From NCBI GenBank assembly GCA_025359635.1, contig JANYFV010000013.1, forward strand, positions 1 to 42,529: a DNA stretch of 42,529 nt, written 5' to 3'. Below are positions 20,534-30,165 of the stretch, piece after piece; positions within the stretch are counted from its first letter, which is position 1; each line of letters starts with the position of its first letter. A program made the position numbers and the translations under genes. Under the pieces are notes generated by a model. It made no database searches. It worked only from the letters and a program-made list of their open reading frames with translations, and was not told the DNA's origin. Source of the stretch: Undibacterium sp. (GTDB lineage: Bacteria; Pseudomonadota; Gammaproteobacteria; Burkholderiales; Burkholderiaceae_D).

Positions 20534-21289
20534 ATGACAGAATTCACCACTCCCGCACAACCAGCGCCCTACAAGAAAAAATATCGCAACCTGACGCAAT
20601 GCGTTATCGAGCATATTACCAACAACATTCACGCTGGCGTGCTAAAACCTGGTGAAAAATTACCGACAGAATCTGAAATCATGGCGCTGCATGGTGTGAG
20701 CCGTACCGTCGTGCGTGAAGCTATTTCGCATTTACAGGCAGCAGCGCTGGTGCAAACCCGCCATGGTGTTGGTACGTTTGCTCTGGAGCCACCCGCCGCC
20801 AATCTTGGCATACACAATGAAGCGATTATCACCGTGCGTGATGTGCTGGCGATTCTGGAATTGCGCATCAGCCTTGAGACTGAGGCCGCATGGTTAGCAG
20901 CCTCGCGGCGCAGTGATGAACAGGTGGCTGAGATGGCTGCCGTGCTCAAGAAAATGCAGGCGGGATCGAGCCAGGAAGACGGCTCGGTCAATGCCGATGT
21001 GCAGTTTCATTTGCTGGTTGCGCAAGCCACCGGCAACCGTTATTTTGTTGAAATTTTGAGTCATCTCGGCACCACCATTATTCCACGCGCACGGCTAAAT
21101 ACCGCAAAACTGGCACATGACGACTCAGCAACCTACCTGGGACGGGTGAATCATGAGCACGAGGATATTTTTAATGCCATCTTGCGCAAAGATCCGGAAG
21201 CGGCGCGGGCAGCGATGCGTACGCACTTGAGCAATAGCCGTGAACGTCTGAAGCGTGCACAGGAATTAATTGAAGCGCAACAGACCTGA
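20534..21289 (+). CDS. FadR/GntR-family transcriptional regulator (FCD domain)
   Basis: GVLKPGEKLPTESEIMALHGVSRTVVREAISHLQAAALVQTRHGVGTFAL wHTH; FCD residues ELRISLETEAAWLAA, FHLLVAQATGNRYFVEIL, HEDIFNAILRKDPEAARAAMRTHL. Confidence 0.95.
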   Translation: MTEFTTPAQPAPYKKKYRNLTQCVIEHITNNIHAGVLKPGEKLPTESEIMALHGVSRTVVREAISHLQAAALVQTRHGVGTFALEPPAANLGIHNEAIITVRDVLAILELRISLETEAAWLAASRRSDEQVAEMAAVLKKMQAGSSQEDGSVNADVQFHLLVAQATGNRYFVEILSHLGTTIIPRARLNTAKLAHDDSATYLGRVNHEHEDIFNAILRKDPEAARAAMRTHLSNSRERLKRAQELIEAQQT

Positions 21290-21427
21290 ATTCGCTAGTC
21301 AGAGTTGCCTGACATCTGAAACTTGAAAAACACGAACCAGGGCATTCCCTTCGTTTTCGCCTCGTCCATGCGCTGCTCCCCGTAGGAAAATCTGATCTAA
21401 ATAAAAATATTCACTTGCACTAACTTA

Positions 21428-21459
21428 CTTTAAGTTGTACGATAACGTATAACTTAAAG
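21428..21459. promoter_or_regulatory. 32-bp near-perfect palindrome, candidate regulator operator upstream of kdgD
   Basis: CTTTAAGTTGTACGATAACGTATAACTTAAAG; 14 of 16 base pairs symmetric; about 62 bp upstream of the kdgD ATG. Confidence 0.65.
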
Positions 21460-21520
21460 ATGTAAGCTTATGTGCTTTTCTAATTCACTTTCTTTCCCAA
21501 CCTATTCCACTGGAGATACC

Positions 21521-22432
21521 ATGCATCCTCAAGAGCTAAAACAGATACTTTCGTCCGGATTATTATCCTTCCCTGTCACCGATTTCGATGCTGCCGGCAA
21601 TTTCAAGGCGGACACTTATGCAGATCGACTGGAATGGCTAGCGCCTTACGGTGCCAGCGCCCTGTTTGCGGCAGGTGGGACCGGCGAATTTTTCTCATTA
21701 ACGCCGAATGAATATACCGATGTCATTCAGGTTGCGGTAGACACTTGCCGTGGCAAAGTACCTATTCTGGCCGGTGCCGGTGGCCCTACCCGCACGGCAA
21801 TCGCACTGGCGCAAGATGCACAGCGCATCGGCGCGCAAGGCGTGTTGCTGTTGCCACACTATTTAACCGAAGCCAGCCAGGATGGTCTGGTGGCGCATGT
21901 AGAAGAAGTCTGTAAATCCATCGATATCGGCGTGATTGTGTATAACCGTGGCATCTGCCGCCTGACACCTGATTCATTGGAAAAACTCGCCGCACGTTGC
22001 CCGAACCTGATCGGCTTTAAAGACGGTATCGGCGATATCGAATTGATGGTATCAATCTGGCGTCGCATGGGTGATCGCTTTAGTTATCTAGGTGGTTTGC
22101 CTACTGCCGAAGTATACGCGGCGGCCTACAAGGCTATTGGCACACCGGTATATTCTTCAGCGGTGTTCAATTTTGTTCCTAAACTGGCGATGGATTTTTA
22201 TCACGCGGTAGCCAAGGACGATCATGTCACGATGAATCGCCTGCTCGACCAATTCTTCTTACCGTATCTGGAGATCCGCAATCGCAAGGCTGGTTACTCG
22301 GTCAGTATCGTCAAGGCGGGGGCTCGTCTGGTTGGGCATAGTGCTGGCCCTGTGCGTGCGCCATTGACAGATTTAACAGCAGAAGAAGATGATATGTTGC
22401 TCAAGTTAATTCTGGCACAAGGTCCGCAATAG
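21521..22432 (+). CDS. kdgD: 5-dehydro-4-deoxyglucarate dehydratase
   Basis: [72 protein letters not shown] (DHDPS-superfamily Tyr and Lys). Confidence 0.94.
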   Translation: MHPQELKQILSSGLLSFPVTDFDAAGNFKADTYADRLEWLAPYGASALFAAGGTGEFFSLTPNEYTDVIQVAVDTCRGKVPILAGAGGPTRTAIALAQDAQRIGAQGVLLLPHYLTEASQDGLVAHVEEVCKSIDIGVIVYNRGICRLTPDSLEKLAARCPNLIGFKDGIGDIELMVSIWRRMGDRFSYLGGLPTAEVYAAAYKAIGTPVYSSAVFNFVPKLAMDFYHAVAKDDHVTMNRLLDQFFLPYLEIRNRKAGYSVSIVKAGARLVGHSAGPVRAPLTDLTAEEDDMLLKLILAQGPQ

Positions 22433-22502
22433 GCTTGTCAGCAGCGCCTAAAACAGCGGTTGAAACAATGACTGCAACAAGTAAAAAATAGAGGAATACG
22501 TA

Positions 22503-24083
22503 ATGCAAATTAACGGAAAAATGGTCATCGGCCAACAGACAATACTCGGCATGGCAGGTACCGTGCGCGCGATAGATCCATCCACCAATGCGGAGATAGA
22601 ACCGGCCTTCGGGTTGGCCAGCGAAGCAGAAGTACAGCAGGCATGTACATTGGCTGAAAGTGCCTTTGATACTTATCGCGAAACCACCTTGGAACAACGC
22701 GCCGCATTTCTGGAAACCATCGCAGATGGCATCATGGATTTAGGCACGACGCTGATCGACAGGGCGGCGCAGGAAACCGGCTTACCTCGCGCCAGACTCG
22801 AAGGCGAACGCGGTCGCACCATGAACCAACTACGCTTGTTTGCCAAAGTAGTCCGCGATGGCCGTTACTTGTCTGCCACACTCGATTCCGCCTTGCCGGA
22901 TCGTGCGCCTCCGCGACCCGATTTACGTTTACGCAAAATCGCCCTAGGACCGGTTGCGGTGTTTGGTGCGAGTAATTTCCCGCTGGCATTTTCAGTTGCC
23001 GGTGGCGATACCGCGTCTGCGCTGGCTGCTGGTTGCCCGGTCGTGGTCAAAGCACATAGTGCGCATCTGGGCACCTCAGAACTGGTTGCGCAGGTAATAC
23101 AGAAAGCAGTTGCCGCTTGTGGCTTGCCTGAAGGTGTGTTCTCGATGCTGATCGGTGATGGTCGCAATATTGGCCAAAGCCTGGTCAGTAACGCTGCGAT
23201 CAAAGCGGTAGGTTTTACCGGCTCACGCCAGGGTGGTGTTGCCTTGATGCGCACCGCGGCGCAGCGCCATGAACCTATTCCGGTATATGCAGAGATGAGT
23301 AGCATCAACCCGGTGTTCCTGCTACCTGGCGCACTAGCCAATAACGTCAGCACGCTGGCACTAGCCTATGTCGATTCGCTGACCATGGGGGCAGGTCAAT
23401 TCTGTACCAACCCTGGCCTGGTGCTAGCGCTACAAGGCAAACCGTTTCAAGATTTTGTCGATGCAGCGGCACATGCCCTGCACGCCAAAGCAGCGGCAAC
23501 AATGCTCACTCCTGGCATACATCAGGCCTATACATCGGGTGTGGCACGCTTGCATACCATCGAAGGCGTAGAAATAGTTGCCCAGGGCCAGGTTGGCACT
23601 TCCGGTTGTGCCGCGCAAGCGAGTCTGGCGCTATGCGACGCTAAAACATTTTTATCTACGCCAGCGCTGCAAGACGAAATTTTCGGCCCGTCGTCATTAT
23701 TGATCATGTGCAGCGACATCACGGAAATGCAACGCATTGCCGAGCTGATAGAAGGGCAATTGACTGTAACAGTTCACGCCACTGCTGCCGACCATGCATC
23801 GGCCAAAAGCCTGATGCCAATACTGGAAAGAAAAGCCGGTCGTATCTTGTTCAACGGTTTTCCGACTGGTGTAGAAGTGTCACATTCAATGGTGCATGGC
23901 GGCCCCTTCCCTGCCACGTCGGATAGCCGTAGCACCTCGGTTGGCGCATCAGCGATTGATCGTTTCGTGCGGCCAGTTTGCTATCAGGAAGTGCCCGCTG
24001 ATTTGTTGCCAGCGTGCTTATCCGATAGTAATCCGCTAGGTATTGCGCGCGTAGTTGACGGTGATTTGGTTTTGCCCCGGTAA
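22503..24083 (+). CDS. alpha-ketoglutaric semialdehyde dehydrogenase-type NADP aldehyde dehydrogenase
   Basis: VAVFGASNFPLAFSVAGGDTASALAAGCPVVVKAH, VGFTGSRQGG, catalytic MGAGQFCTNPGLVLA typical of the KGSADH branch; follows kdgD. Confidence 0.92.
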   Translation: MQINGKMVIGQQTILGMAGTVRAIDPSTNAEIEPAFGLASEAEVQQACTLAESAFDTYRETTLEQRAAFLETIADGIMDLGTTLIDRAAQETGLPRARLEGERGRTMNQLRLFAKVVRDGRYLSATLDSALPDRAPPRPDLRLRKIALGPVAVFGASNFPLAFSVAGGDTASALAAGCPVVVKAHSAHLGTSELVAQVIQKAVAACGLPEGVFSMLIGDGRNIGQSLVSNAAIKAVGFTGSRQGGVALMRTAAQRHEPIPVYAEMSSINPVFLLPGALANNVSTLALAYVDSLTMGAGQFCTNPGLVLALQGKPFQDFVDAAAHALHAKAAATMLTPGIHQAYTSGVARLHTIEGVEIVAQGQVGTSGCAAQASLALCDAKTFLSTPALQDEIFGPSSLLIMCSDITEMQRIAELIEGQLTVTVHATAADHASAKSLMPILERKAGRILFNGFPTGVEVSHSMVHGGPFPATSDSRSTSVGASAIDRFVRPVCYQEVPADLLPACLSDSNPLGIARVVDGDLVLPR

Positions 24084-24150
24084 GGACTTAATTCGCAAAT
24101 AGTAATTAGTAATTACCAATTAGTTCGCAGAAAAAATAGCTCAGCCCTTT

Positions 24151-24182
24151 CTCGGCATCCCCACGCAGGCGGGGATGCCGAG
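24151..24182. repeat. perfect inverted repeat, GC-rich hairpin related to the dRS3-like elements
   Basis: CTCGGCATCCCC-ACGCAGGC-GGGGATGCCGAG, 12-bp perfect arms, between ALDH and MFS genes. Confidence 0.85.
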
Positions 24183-24224
24183 ACCATGGCACAAATTAAA
24201 ATAAAAAAATACGGAGACACTCCC

Positions 24225-25604
24225 ATGTATCAACAAACCGTCGGCAAGTACAGATGGACCATCTGCGCCCTGCTGTTCTTTGCCACTACCATCAATTATC
24301 TTGACCGCCAGGTCTTAAGTTTACTGGCGCCAGACTTATCCAAAGAATTTGGCTGGACCAACAGTGACTACGCCAACATCACTGCCGCGTTTCAATTTGT
24401 GTACGCCATTTCCATGTTATTTGCTGGTCGCTTTATCGATAAAATCGGCACAAAAAAGGCCTTCATTCTGGCGATCACGATCTGGTCTATCGGCGCAATC
24501 ATGCATGCTTTTGCACTATCTCTAGGAACCGCAGCTTCGAACATTTTTACCTCTCTTGGCTTGGCGGCGGTACCGGTCTCGATTGCGGGTTTCATGATTT
24601 CACGCGCGGTGCTGGCGTTGGGCGAAGCAGGTAACTTCCCATCAGCGATCAAGGCAACTGCGGAATATTTTCCTAAAAGAGAACGTTCATTTGCAACCGG
24701 AATTTTTAATTCCGGTGCGAATATCGGCGCTGTACTTGCCCCCATGACCGTACCAATGATCGCCGCAGCCTGGGGTTGGCAGGCGACCTTTATTATCATC
24801 GGTGCTATCGGTTTTATCTGGATCGGATTCTGGATGATTTTCTATGACAAACCAGATCAACAAAAACGTCTATCTGCTACTGAACTGGCTTACATCAATG
24901 CGGACGAGACATTTGATGCCTCTCTCAGCAATGCAAGCATCGCTGACAGTGCAGAAAAAAAATTCTCCTGGTTTCAGCTATTAGGCTACCGTCAAACCTG
25001 GGCCTTCGCCTTCGGCAAATTTATGACTGATGGCGTCTGGTGGTTCTTCTTATTCTGGTTACCTAAATATCTGGCCGCGCAGTACGGGATGAAGACCACC
25101 GACTTCGTCTTCCCTTTGGCGGTGCTGTATAGCATGACCATGGTGGGTAGTATTGGTGGCGGCTGGTTCCCCACTTATTTCATCAACAAAGGTGACACCC
25201 CTTACGATGGCCGCATGAAAGCCATGCTGTTGATCGCGTTCATTCCTCTCGTCGTTTTATTGGCGCAACCATTTGGTTATATCAGCTTCTGGGTACCCGT
25301 CATTCTCATCGGCATCGGCACCTCGGCACATCAGGCCTGGTCGGCGAATATATTCACCACGGTATCGGATATGTTTCCGAAAAAATCGGTCGCCTCGGTA
25401 GTTGGTATTGGCGGCATGGCGGGCGGCCTGGGCGGTGTTTTGATCACAAAAATGGGGGGCTGGATTTTTGATTATTACGGTGCACTTGGCCAGCTTCATA
25501 CTGGTTACACCATCATGTTCGCCATCTGCGCCACAGCATACCTGGTTGCCTGGAGCGTAATGAAAACACTGGTACCAAAATACCAGGTCATTACTGATTT
25601 ATAG
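24225..25604 (+). CDS. MFS transporter, hexuronate (ExuT)-type anion:cation symporter
   Basis: FFATTINYLDRQVLSLLAPDLSKEFGWTNSDYANITAAFQFVYAISMLFAGRFIDKIGTKKAF; EAGNFPSAIKATAEYFPKRERSFATGIFNSGANIGAV. Confidence 0.92.
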   Translation: MYQQTVGKYRWTICALLFFATTINYLDRQVLSLLAPDLSKEFGWTNSDYANITAAFQFVYAISMLFAGRFIDKIGTKKAFILAITIWSIGAIMHAFALSLGTAASNIFTSLGLAAVPVSIAGFMISRAVLALGEAGNFPSAIKATAEYFPKRERSFATGIFNSGANIGAVLAPMTVPMIAAAWGWQATFIIIGAIGFIWIGFWMIFYDKPDQQKRLSATELAYINADETFDASLSNASIADSAEKKFSWFQLLGYRQTWAFAFGKFMTDGVWWFFLFWLPKYLAAQYGMKTTDFVFPLAVLYSMTMVGSIGGGWFPTYFINKGDTPYDGRMKAMLLIAFIPLVVLLAQPFGYISFWVPVILIGIGTSAHQAWSANIFTTVSDMFPKKSVASVVGIGGMAGGLGGVLITKMGGWIFDYYGALGQLHTGYTIMFAICATAYLVAWSVMKTLVPKYQVITDL

Positions 25605-25621
25605 ACGACAAGAACAAGATA

Positions 25622-26527
25622 ATGACGAGTATGGTGACGAATATAATAAGTACGGAACGTGTCAGCAACCTCAACTGCCTGGTGGGTGAAAGCCCGATAT
25701 GGTGTGCCGCACGGGGTGCATGGTTTTGGGTAGATATTCCGGCCAAAACCATCTGGCAGCTAGACGCCAGCTCAGGCACACTATGCAGCTGGCATACAAG
25801 TGAAATGGTCGCCTGTATCGCCCTCAAACAAGACGGTGATTTGATTGCCGGCATGGAGAGCGGCATCTTCAGTCTGCATTTGGGTGATCATAAAAATGCG
25901 CAAGAACAGCGCCTGGCTGCGCCAGAAAAACTGGTAGCAGGCATGCGTTTCAATGATGGTCGCTGTGATCGGCAGGGGCGCTTCTGGAGCGGCACCATGT
26001 TTATGGAGATGGCAGCTGCGCGCCCTGATGGTCACTTGTATCGTTACACCACTGAGCAAGGGATATCGCAGCCTTTTGTCTCGAACCTCATTGTACAAAA
26101 TGGCTTGAGCTGGTCACCCGATGGGCGCACCATGTACTTGTCTGATTCGCACGCGTCGCGTCAGTTAATCTGGTCTTTTGATTACGATATCGATTCCGGT
26201 ACGCCTTCCAACCAACGCGTCTTTGTCGATATGAATGCGCACCCAGGCAGACCAGATGGCGCGGCGGTTGATAGTGATGGCTGTTACTGGATATGTGGTA
26301 ATGACGGCGGCTGCATCCTGCGCTTTACACCCGAAGGAAAACTCGATAGCCGAATTAATCTCCCGATGGCAAAACCCTCGATGTGCAGCTTTGGTGGTGA
26401 TAAACTCGACACCTTATTGGTCACCTCAATCGCTGCTGGCAAGGCTGAAGGCGATCAGTGGGCCGGTGCAGTCGTAATGCTGCGACCTGGCGTAAAGGGC
26501 ATGCCGGAAACCGCTTTTTCTGCGTAA
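25622..26527 (+). CDS. SMP-30/gluconolactonase/LRE family lactonase
   Basis: LVGESPIWCAARGAWFWVDI, MRFNDGRCDRQGRFWSGTM, NGLSWSPDGRTMYLSDS, RPDGAAVDSDGCYWICGNDGGCILRFTPEG. Confidence 0.93.
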   Translation: MTSMVTNIISTERVSNLNCLVGESPIWCAARGAWFWVDIPAKTIWQLDASSGTLCSWHTSEMVACIALKQDGDLIAGMESGIFSLHLGDHKNAQEQRLAAPEKLVAGMRFNDGRCDRQGRFWSGTMFMEMAAARPDGHLYRYTTEQGISQPFVSNLIVQNGLSWSPDGRTMYLSDSHASRQLIWSFDYDIDSGTPSNQRVFVDMNAHPGRPDGAAVDSDGCYWICGNDGGCILRFTPEGKLDSRINLPMAKPSMCSFGGDKLDTLLVTSIAAGKAEGDQWAGAVVMLRPGVKGMPETAFSA

Positions 26528-26534
26528 GGCATCG

Positions 26535-28247
26535 ATGTCTTTTCGCTTATTTCATTACGGTATCGCTCTCGTTGCAAGTGCACTTTGTGCCTCTTGTGCA
26601 GTTTGTGTGAAACCCTCAACAGGCAGCAGCGATAAAGCGGCAGCACCGATCTCCCAGAGCCAAATGTGGGAGCCGGATTTAGGTAATGGCAAGTATCAAA
26701 ACCCCATCTTGCACGCCGACTATTCTGATCCTGATGTGATACGCGTAGGCAGCACTTACTACATGGTATCGTCGAGTTTCAACAGCTCTCCGGCACTGCC
26801 TTTAATGCAATCAAGTGACATGACTCACTGGAAGATTGTTGGACATGCACTACAGCGTCTGGTTCCAGCGGATGTCTTCGCTACACCCCAACACGGCAAA
26901 GGTGTCTGGGCACCGTGCCTGCGATTTCACGATGGCAAATTCTGGATTTTTTACCCTGATCCCGACTTCGGCATTTACGTTATCACGGCAAAAAACTTTT
27001 CTGGCCCCTGGAGCACACCGCATCTTCTGGCCGCTGGAAAAGGCTTGATCGACCCCACCCCACTTTGGGATGATGATGGCAAGGCGTGGTTACTGCATGC
27101 ATGGGCAAAAAGCCGCGCCGGATTCAATAATCAACTCACGCTAAAGCAAATGGCGTCCGACGCCAGTCACCTGCTCGATACCACTGGCAAGCTCGTCGTC
27201 GATGGCAATGCGTTGCCTGGTTACAGCACATTGGAAGGGCCAAAATTATATAAGCGCAATGGCTACTATTACATCTTCGCCCCGGCCGGTGGAGTAGAAA
27301 CCGGCTGGCAAAGCGTGTTCCGTTCAAAGAATATTACCGGCCCTTACGAAGACAAAATTGTATTGACGCAAGGTGCCAGCAACACCAACGGGCCACATCA
27401 AGGTGCTTGGGTGCAGACACCTGAAGGCACTGACTGGTTTTTCCATTTTCAAGATAAAAAAGCCTATGGGCGCGTCGTCCATCTGCAACCCATGCTATGG
27501 AAAAATGATTGGCCTGTCATCGGCACAATGAATGAAACAACCGGTATAGGTGAACCGGTAGCGCAATGGCACAAACCTATCAACATCAGTGACGCGCGTG
27601 AAAACCCGCCAACGTCAGATGATTTTTCATCGGATAAATTGGGACTACAGTGGCAATGGAACGCCAACTGGCAAGATAACTGGTATTCGCTGACTGCGCA
27701 TCCGGGCTATTTGCGTCTTTATACTCATACGCAAACGCAAGCAACAACAAATCTGTGGAATACACCGGCGATCCTGTTTCAGAAATTACCTGCCACTGAT
27801 TTTACAGTGGATACACAACTCAATTTTCAAGGTCATGAAGGCGATCGCGCAGGTCTCATACTGTACGGCATGAGCTATGCATGGATAGGCTTGGAAAAAC
27901 ACCAGGGGCAGACCTGGCTAGTACTTGTCACCTGCATGGACGCCGCTAAAGGTAACGACGAAAAAGTTGTAGAGCGTATCTCTCTGAATGGCAATTCTGC
28001 GCACCTCCGCCTGGTCATGAAACCACATGGTGTCAGTCAATTTTATTTCAGCCAGAATGGAAAAACATTCAGCGCCGCCGGCAAGGAATTTACAGCCGCA
28101 CCGGGACGCTGGGTTGGCGCAAAAATTGGCTTATTCAGCGTGAGTGGCGAGCACAGAGATAAAAATGAAAAAGATGAGAAAGATGAGAAAGATGAGAAAG
28201 ATGAAAAATCATACTCAGATTTTTCATCTTTCACTTTCTCCCACTAA
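26535..28247 (+). CDS. glycoside hydrolase family 43 protein with C-terminal beta-sandwich domain
   Basis: NPILHADYSDPDVIRVGSTYYMVSSSF, GLIDPTPLWDDDGKAWLLHA, YSTLEGPKLYKRNGYYYIFAPAGGV, DWFFHFQDKKAYGRVVHLQPM. Confidence 0.92.
   Translation: MSFRLFHYGIALVASALCASCAVCVKPSTGSSDKAAAPISQSQMWEPDLGNGKYQNPILHADYSDPDVIRVGSTYYMVSSSFNSSPALPLMQSSDMTHWKIVGHALQRLVPADVFATPQHGKGVWAPCLRFHDGKFWIFYPDPDFGIYVITAKNFSGPWSTPHLLAAGKGLIDPTPLWDDDGKAWLLHAWAKSRAGFNNQLTLKQMASDASHLLDTTGKLVVDGNALPGYSTLEGPKLYKRNGYYYIFAPAGGVETGWQSVFRSKNITGPYEDKIVLTQGASNTNGPHQGAWVQTPEGTDWFFHFQDKKAYGRVVHLQPMLWKNDWPVIGTMNETTGIGEPVAQWHKPINISDARENPPTSDDFSSDKLGLQWQWNANWQDNWYSLTAHPGYLRLYTHTQTQATTNLWNTPAILFQKLPATDFTVDTQLNFQGHEGDRAGLILYGMSYAWIGLEKHQGQTWLVLVTCMDAAKGNDEKVVERISLNGNSAHLRLVMKPHGVSQFYFSQNGKTFSAAGKEFTAAPGRWVGAKIGLFSVSGEHRDKNEKDEKDEKDEKDEKSYSDFSSFTFSH
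28160..28209 (+). repeat. 9-bp tandem repeat (AAAGATGAG)n encoding (KDE)n
   Basis: aaaaatgaaaaagatgagaaagatgagaaagatgagaaagatgaaaaatc inside the GH43 3' end; encodes KNEKDEKDEKDEKDEKS. Confidence 0.9.
28196..28232. terminator. 15-bp perfect inverted repeat at the convergent GH43/GH28 gene ends
   Basis: GAAAGATGAAAAATC-ATACTCA-GATTTTTCATCTTTC; lies within the last codons of GH43 and 43 bp past the end of the minus-strand GH28. Confidence 0.5.
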
Positions 28248-28274
28248 TTTTTAACGATTCAGTTCGCTCAAAGT

Positions 28275-30131
28275 TCAGACCGTAAAACTCTTGTTATAAA
28301 CCGTCCCGCCTATCGTGACATTGTTTAAACTCAAGCCCTGTACGTTATACAAAAACAGCGCTTGTTTTGTATTCACTGGCGTACCAAAATTGCAGTCACT
28401 AATGCTGACATTGCTGACTGGCAGCACCGCTGGCGCTGGCTCAGGTCCGTTGTAATTTGAAGCGACCGGTCCCAAAATAACGATCGCTTGATAACAGGAA
28501 AAGCGCCCGCCTTTTGCGGCGACATTGCCCACGGTTACATTTGAAATATGCACATTCGACACTTCTGGTGGCCGCGTTCTGACATTGTCGGCAAGTGGCG
28601 TGTAATCGCAATCAAAAGTGATCACTGCACCGGCGGCCGTGGCGACTGTCTTGGCACTGATCGGTGAGTTCGGTGGTGACGCGTAAAATGACGGGCTGGT
28701 CTGTACCCCGTTAGGGATCTGAATATTGCGCACGTAAAAATTTCTTAAATAACCACCACGGTTCATATTGGTTTTTAAACGTATCGCGGTATTGAGCGGA
28801 TTCGTGGCCCAGTTAATATTTTCGAACAAGAGATTTTGCGCGTAGACATTTTGTATTCCGCCCGCCATCTCACTACCCAAGGTAACAGCACCATGGCCAC
28901 TTTGCATGGTGCAATTCTGGATCACGATATTCTGTGATGGGCCATATTGCGTGTCGAGATCCTTGCCGGCTTTGATGGCAATGCAGTCATCACCAGAATC
29001 AAATGTACAGGCATCAACCAATACGTAATTACAGGCTTCCGGATCAAAGCCATCGCTGTTCGGGCCATGACTTTTGGCATACACATTCTTGATCATGATG
29101 TCACGGCAATTCACGGGATGATGCTGCCAAAATGGTGTATTCGTGACCTGGTAGCCCTGCAATAAAACTTTGTCGCAACTGATGAACTGTATCATCGGTG
29201 GACGCAGATAATGCCCCATGCCAAAGATGCGTTTCGCGAGCGGAACGCCTGCCTCAGATAATGCAGGAAGATAAGCTCCATCTGCGCGCCAGTGTTCGCC
29301 TGTACCTTGTATCAACGCTTGCTGCGCATCAGACAAACCAGGTGCGAGTGCGGTCAGCGATTTGGGGTTCAAGGAGTTCAGCGTATTTTCCGACATATTG
29401 CCTGCGACGAAATTGGGGCTGCTGCCCTGCGCTACTGAGTTGATGGTTTTATTCTTACCTTTCCAGGTCCACCAGCAATCCTGACTTCCGGTAAACGGTA
29501 CGCCGGCCTGGCCATTGAGAACGCTGGTCCAGTCGTCGCCGGTCAATGCAATATTACTTTGGCCGTAGGCGTACACCATCGGTGAAAAATTCAGGCAGTC
29601 ATTGCTTTGCCATCTGGAGATGACCAGCTTGCCGTTCGCACCGCAATCGACTGCACCGTATTTGGCATAATCTGCCGGGTCATTACTGAAATAAACCTGC
29701 GCACCGGCGTTCAAATGCACGTTAACGTTCGAGAGCAAAACGATGGGGCCAGCACAATACCAATTACCAGCAGGGATCACGACACGGCCGCCGCCAACCT
29801 GATGGCAAGCAAGGATCGCTTTGGCAATCGCGGCATAACAATCGGTGGCATCGCTCACAGGAGACTTCAGCGTCGCCTTCTCTTCATACGAGATCCACGC
29901 GGCGACTGTCGCTAGCTCACAAGATACAGCGCCAAACGCGGTAATCAAAAAACTCTCTTTGCGAAACACTAAAGGTTTTGCAAAACGATCAATGATGAGT
30001 TGTGCCTGATCCCAAGGATCTTTCGGTACCGTAGCTACCGCCTTGGAGATGCCGCTCGCCAAGGATATACCAGTGACAGACATCGCCTGCATGAATTTTC
30101 TGCGCTGCTGGGCAAATTTATTTTTGTTCAT
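28275..30131 (-). CDS. GH28 polygalacturonase-like glycoside hydrolase with Tat-type signal
   Basis: QQRRKFMQAMSVTGISLASG twin-Arg; GH28 motifs NSDGFDP, SGDDCIAIKAG, SGHGAVTLGSE, IRLKTN. Confidence 0.9.
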   Translation of the reverse strand: MNKNKFAQQRRKFMQAMSVTGISLASGISKAVATVPKDPWDQAQLIIDRFAKPLVFRKESFLITAFGAVSCELATVAAWISYEEKATLKSPVSDATDCYAAIAKAILACHQVGGGRVVIPAGNWYCAGPIVLLSNVNVHLNAGAQVYFSNDPADYAKYGAVDCGANGKLVISRWQSNDCLNFSPMVYAYGQSNIALTGDDWTSVLNGQAGVPFTGSQDCWWTWKGKNKTINSVAQGSSPNFVAGNMSENTLNSLNPKSLTALAPGLSDAQQALIQGTGEHWRADGAYLPALSEAGVPLAKRIFGMGHYLRPPMIQFISCDKVLLQGYQVTNTPFWQHHPVNCRDIMIKNVYAKSHGPNSDGFDPEACNYVLVDACTFDSGDDCIAIKAGKDLDTQYGPSQNIVIQNCTMQSGHGAVTLGSEMAGGIQNVYAQNLLFENINWATNPLNTAIRLKTNMNRGGYLRNFYVRNIQIPNGVQTSPSFYASPPNSPISAKTVATAAGAVITFDCDYTPLADNVRTRPPEVSNVHISNVTVGNVAAKGGRFSCYQAIVILGPVASNYNGPEPAPAVLPVSNVSISDCNFGTPVNTKQALFLYNVQGLSLNNVTIGGTVYNKSFTV

Positions 30132-30165
30132 CGCATTCTCAATTTCAATATTAATGTGATTTTCT

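Noticed and set aside
28160-28209. Tandem repeat as a possible CRISPR array
   Set aside because: 9-bp contiguous units with no spacers and in frame with the GH43 CDS; no cas genes
28043-28234. Minus-strand ORF with (FSS)n repeat
   Set aside because: Antisense translation of the GH43 (KDE)n tandem repeat; no RBS or independent support
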